Positions 60,975 through 64,000 of a stretch of 64,000 bases of DNA are shown in pieces; the first letter of the stretch is position 1; every line of letters begins with the position of its first letter. A model generated the notes under the pieces. The model searched no databases. It was not told where the DNA came from and was given only the letters and a program-made list of their open reading frames with translations. The translations under genes were made by a program, and so were the position numbers. The stretch is from Fibrobacter succinogenes. Lineage in GTDB: Bacteria > Fibrobacterota > Fibrobacteria > Fibrobacterales > Fibrobacteraceae. Where the stretch lies: positions 124,001-188,000 of the forward strand of contig CADCDO010000002.1 of NCBI GenBank assembly GCA_902800345.1, written 5' to 3'.

Positions 60975-62237
60975 TTGAAAAAAATATTCTCGTTCGCAGG
61001 AACATTTCTATTACTGTTCCCTTGCTTGCTCTCAGCAAAAAACATGGCGGTTCTAGAAACGCTTTCCCCCCAAGACTCCCTGACGATGCAGGAACGCCTT
61101 TACCTGACGGACATTCTCCGCAATCAAGCCGTCAGCACGCTCCCCACAGAACAGAACTGGACCATCATGGCTCCCGAAAACATCAACGTGACGCTCCCGC
61201 CAGGAGAAACGATTGAGAATTGCAAAGGGAACTGCCTCGCCGAAATAGGGAAAAACAATGCAGCCGATTACGTCGTGCAGGCAAGAATTTCCCAGTTCGA
61301 CAAGTCCCTCGCCATAACGGCTGAACTTTACGAAACGGAAAGCAGCAAGCTCATCGCAAGTTTTGTAGGCAAAGGCGAATCCGTCGAAGACATCGAGAAA
61401 ATCATCAAGGAACAGTCCCCCGACTTTTTCAAGAAAGTCCTCGTGAACGACCCCAGAACAACCGGCACCAAGGACGACGAGACCCGCCCAAAAGCCGACT
61501 CCACCTATGCCGAACTGGACAGCAATAAAAAAGCACCCGACGAACTCAAGACCGGCACATCCGCAACAAACGTCATGGCCAAACGTTTCTGGGGCGGTAC
61601 TACGGCAGGCATTACTTACAACGATTTCCACAGCACCCATTTCGGGTTGAAAAACATAAAGCATAAAAGCGATTACAAAATCACCGTGAACGGCTCCGAC
61701 GACCTGTTAAACAGCTTCTGGGGAATCGGATTCAGGATCGGCATGAGCGGCTTGTTCATTCCTTCACCTTATTTCAGCCTTCACGGAGACCTAGCGTTAG
61801 CCCTGAGACAAGGCACCGGGAAAACAAATTTATCCGTCATGCTGGCATGGCCAGACGCCGAACGAGCAAAGCAAAAATCCGATTTGAAAATCGAATACTC
61901 CGCAACACAACTCAACATCGACATGCCCATACTCGCACGAGTCTCGATACCCAATGCGATGTACTTCGAAGCAGGACCGATGGTCTCGTTCAACGTTTAT
62001 TCTAAAAGCAAAGCCGAGATTACCGATATCTTCGGAACCGAAACGTACGAAGAGAACGGCGACCTGAACGTTGCCGAATTCGACATCGTCACGGGAGTCG
62101 GTGTTACGCAAAGTATCGGCAAATCCATGATCGATTTCGATTTGCGCTTTGTCATCGGCCTTACGCGCATCAGCGACGGAAAGGATTCGCCGAAAACATG
62201 GCAAGGGCAGTTGAACGTTACTTACTGGTTTTTGTAG
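60975..62237 (+). CDS. Exported protein with FlgO/CsgG-like N-terminal part and outer-membrane barrel
   Basis: About 420 residues if read from TTG 60975, which starts a good signal peptide (KKIFSFAGTFLLLFPCLLSA); the longer frame from 60855 begins with AT-rich, non-coding-looking residues. Residues about 25-170 (MAVLETLSPQDSLTMQERLYLTD ... CLAEIGKNNAADYVVQARI ... ITAELYETESSKLIASF) look like the nucleotide-sugar-free CsgG/TolB-N style domain of exported assembly factors. After an Asp/Lys-rich linker, the C-terminal half consists of beta strands ending QGQLNVTYWFL, as in barrels. It lies 13 bases before the adhesin gene, with GGAGG between, so it is probably co-expressed and may help export that protein. 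Confidence 0.65.
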   Translation: MKKIFSFAGTFLLLFPCLLSAKNMAVLETLSPQDSLTMQERLYLTDILRNQAVSTLPTEQNWTIMAPENINVTLPPGETIENCKGNCLAEIGKNNAADYVVQARISQFDKSLAITAELYETESSKLIASFVGKGESVEDIEKIIKEQSPDFFKKVLVNDPRTTGTKDDETRPKADSTYAELDSNKKAPDELKTGTSATNVMAKRFWGGTTAGITYNDFHSTHFGLKNIKHKSDYKITVNGSDDLLNSFWGIGFRIGMSGLFIPSPYFSLHGDLALALRQGTGKTNLSVMLAWPDAERAKQKSDLKIEYSATQLNIDMPILARVSIPNAMYFEAGPMVSFNVYSKSKAEITDIFGTETYEENGDLNVAEFDIVTGVGVTQSIGKSMIDFDLRFVIGLTRISDGKDSPKTWQGQLNVTYWFL

Positions 62238-62250
62238 GGAGGGATAAGAT

Positions 62251-64000
62251 ATGCAGTTTAACAAATTAAGTTTTAAAGCTTTAATCCTGACTTTGACAGG
62301 AATCATCTCGTCGATGGCTGCAGGAATAGCCCCGTTGACGTTCGGCAATGCAAGTACAGACGCCGAAAACTGGAACTATCTCGTCAATTACAGATTGTGG
62401 AGCCAGACGGCAATTTCATTTGGCGACCACTGCAATTTCACTAATAACGCTGGATGGATAGGAACCGCTACGGGCAATTTGACTTCTAAGGGAAACGATG
62501 CAGAAATTGCCGGAGCCGTTATCGTTGGCGGATCCATCCAGAATACCAATAGAATGGAATTAACGACTGGACCGGTCCGTTATGGTGGTTCTATCTCTGA
62601 TGCTTCAAGAGTTAGCGGCACCAAGTGCCAGGGGACAACTACTGCAGGTAATTGCGCCGACGTTCCCCAGTATAAGAACATCCCTGTACCCTATATAAGC
62701 AGCGGTAGCTGGCCTTCGAATTTGAGCAATCTTACTACGCCTGACAATGGAACCTATAGGCTCGATGCGCAAGGCGAAGTTACCGATTTCTATTTCAACA
62801 AAATCAACGTCAATAATGATAGTCGATTGATAATCTTGATGCCGGCGGGCGGGCGTGTTACACATCTACTTTAGAAATACCGACAACTCGACTATTGAAG
62901 GTACTATTATAAGTACCGAAACTATTGCTGTTGAAAGCAACATGAACTTTGCGGGTCAACTCATTGCAAAAGAAATAATGATTGGAAACCAAATAAAAGG
63001 TGACGGATTCCAATTTGTTCCTTTTAACGAACTCCCTGCACTGACATTGAGTAACAAGAACGCAACTTTCCTGGAAAACGATACATGGCAAGCCATCAAG
63101 ATTGGATTGGATAAAGAAAGCGAAACCGACGTCACGTTCAAGTACTGCTTTAGATTTAACGATCAAGCGGTTTCCGGTTTCTATGCGAGTACGAGCGACG
63201 TCGCTCCTGCAGACGCTACTCACGATTTCCCGGTTTGCGGAACGTCAGGTGCTCCTTTAACAGCAACTATTCCAAAGGGCCAAATTTATCCTTCCAAGGA
63301 CATCAATATCAAGCCCTTAATTGACGGTCTTGTCGAAACCAGCACTTCCGGTAGCGAAAAACTTTGGCTTGTCATCAGTGATGTCAACGGAGCCAATATC
63401 TCTATGGACAACTATGACGAATCTCAAGGAGGCTTTAACATCTTTATCACGGATGCCGATAAACTGCCTAGTGTCTCTAGTCAACTTGTCATCAACGTCA
63501 ACGAAGACGCCAGTCATGCATTTACGGAGGCCGAATTCAATTTCAGCCATGCAACCCAGACATTCACCTCCGTCATCATCTCGGGGCTCCCGACTGCCGG
63601 AACGCTTACATACAATGGAACGGACGTTTCCAGAGACCAGGTCATAGATGTCGCAAATCTGGGCAAGCTCGCTTACCAACCCAAGGCCAATGATTTTGGC
63701 GACAACTACGCGACGTTCAAGTACAAAGTTGTCGGTTCCGGCACAAGCGACAACACGTCCACCGAATACACGGCGACCATAAACGTAACTCCGGTCAACG
63801 ACAAGCCGACCGTCGCCGATGTAACATTCACGGTAAGTGACCGAAGCCATTCCGTATCCGGCGGCCCGATTACGGTAACCGACGTTTCCAATGAAATTGG
63901 CGTGGACACCTACACTTACACTTTGGATGCGATAAGCGCCGACTATTCGGCTTTCAACAGCACATTTGAAATCGTCCCGTCGGGCAACGGCAAAAAAGCA
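62251..64000 (+). pseudogene. Large secreted adhesin-like gene with a frameshift, cut by the window edge
   Basis: The first frame runs 62251-62874 (207 residues, signal peptide KALILTLTGIISSMAAG) and stops in THLL. A +1 shift near 62842-62857 (GCGGGCGGGCG tract) joins it to a frame that stays open to the window end. That frame reads HIYFRNTDNSTIEGTIIS and then cadherin-like repeats (INVNEDAS, INVTPVNDKPTV) of the same kind as in the 43-46 kb protein. Without the shift it would be one long surface protein. A single extra base in a GC-rich tract could be a real mutation, phase-variable slippage or a sequencing error. Confidence 0.65.

Noticed and set aside
1..64000. rRNA, tRNA, prophage and origin of replication
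   Set aside because: I looked for conserved rRNA stretches, tRNA cloverleafs with CCA ends, phage structural genes and DnaA-box clusters, and saw none I could support by eye.

Overview
This window most likely comes from a Fibrobacter genome (FCB superphylum, fibrolytic anaerobe of herbivore guts). The support is a textbook Fibrobacter-type paralogous domain (FISUMP) in the 51.6 kb lipoprotein, serine-rich linkers in tandem lipoprotein hydrolases, a CE15-type glucuronoyl esterase, several secreted proteins ending in Por/T9SS-like C-terminal domains, a reverse rubrerythrin with a PerR-type regulator (anaerobe oxygen defence), and acetate kinase. I found no rRNA, tRNA, CRISPR array or prophage.

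Layout. 0-4.5 kb: a propeller-like secreted protein (cut by the window edge) behind an ECF sigma factor, a divergent dsbD, an insertion-sequence remnant and an AT-rich secreted protein. 4.6-7.8 kb: glgA-type glycogen synthase and a hipBA toxin-antitoxin operon with a visible operator. 7.9-11.6 kb: two tandem lipoprotein alpha/beta hydrolases and folE. 11.7-32.2 kb: about 20 kb, nearly all on the minus strand, of very large exported proteins: two InlB-repeat paralogues, a CUB-like repeat protein, two Cys-rich lipoprotein paralogues and a 1603-residue beta-helix-like protein, interrupted only by a nitroreductase and by two tiny sister proteins sharing a YCxPExxVVxxE motif. 32.3-43 kb: housekeeping genes (argA, FKBP isomerase, folD, PAP2 and histidine phosphatases, ackA), mixed with an AlgX-like SGNH protein, an AT-rich secreted protein and a lone SIR2-domain protein. 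43-51 kb: a cadherin-like multidomain surface protein, the ABC-F ATPase Uup, the CE15 esterase and an Omp85-like barrel. 51-56.9 kb: an isolated nuoA, a FISUMP lipoprotein, ktrB and ktrA for potassium uptake, a PerR-like repressor and rubrerythrin. 56.9-64 kb: aroC-lpxK, a RavA-like AAA+ protein with a degenerate ATP site, an outer-membrane-type protein, and a frameshifted adhesin running off the window.

The intergenic spaces carry two unusual repeat families. One consists of degenerate arrays with a strict 7-base period, often forming the leader directly in front of a start codon (glgA, ackA, ktrA, a phosphatase gene and one of the tiny ORFs). Their core contains stop codons on both strands, so an array of three units closes all six frames. 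The other is a dispersed imperfect palindrome of the type GTCATCCTGA...TCAGGATGAC, which often sits next to a heptad array and in two places has become part of a gene. These repeats, the tiny paired proteins and the giant-protein locus are the least explained parts of the window.
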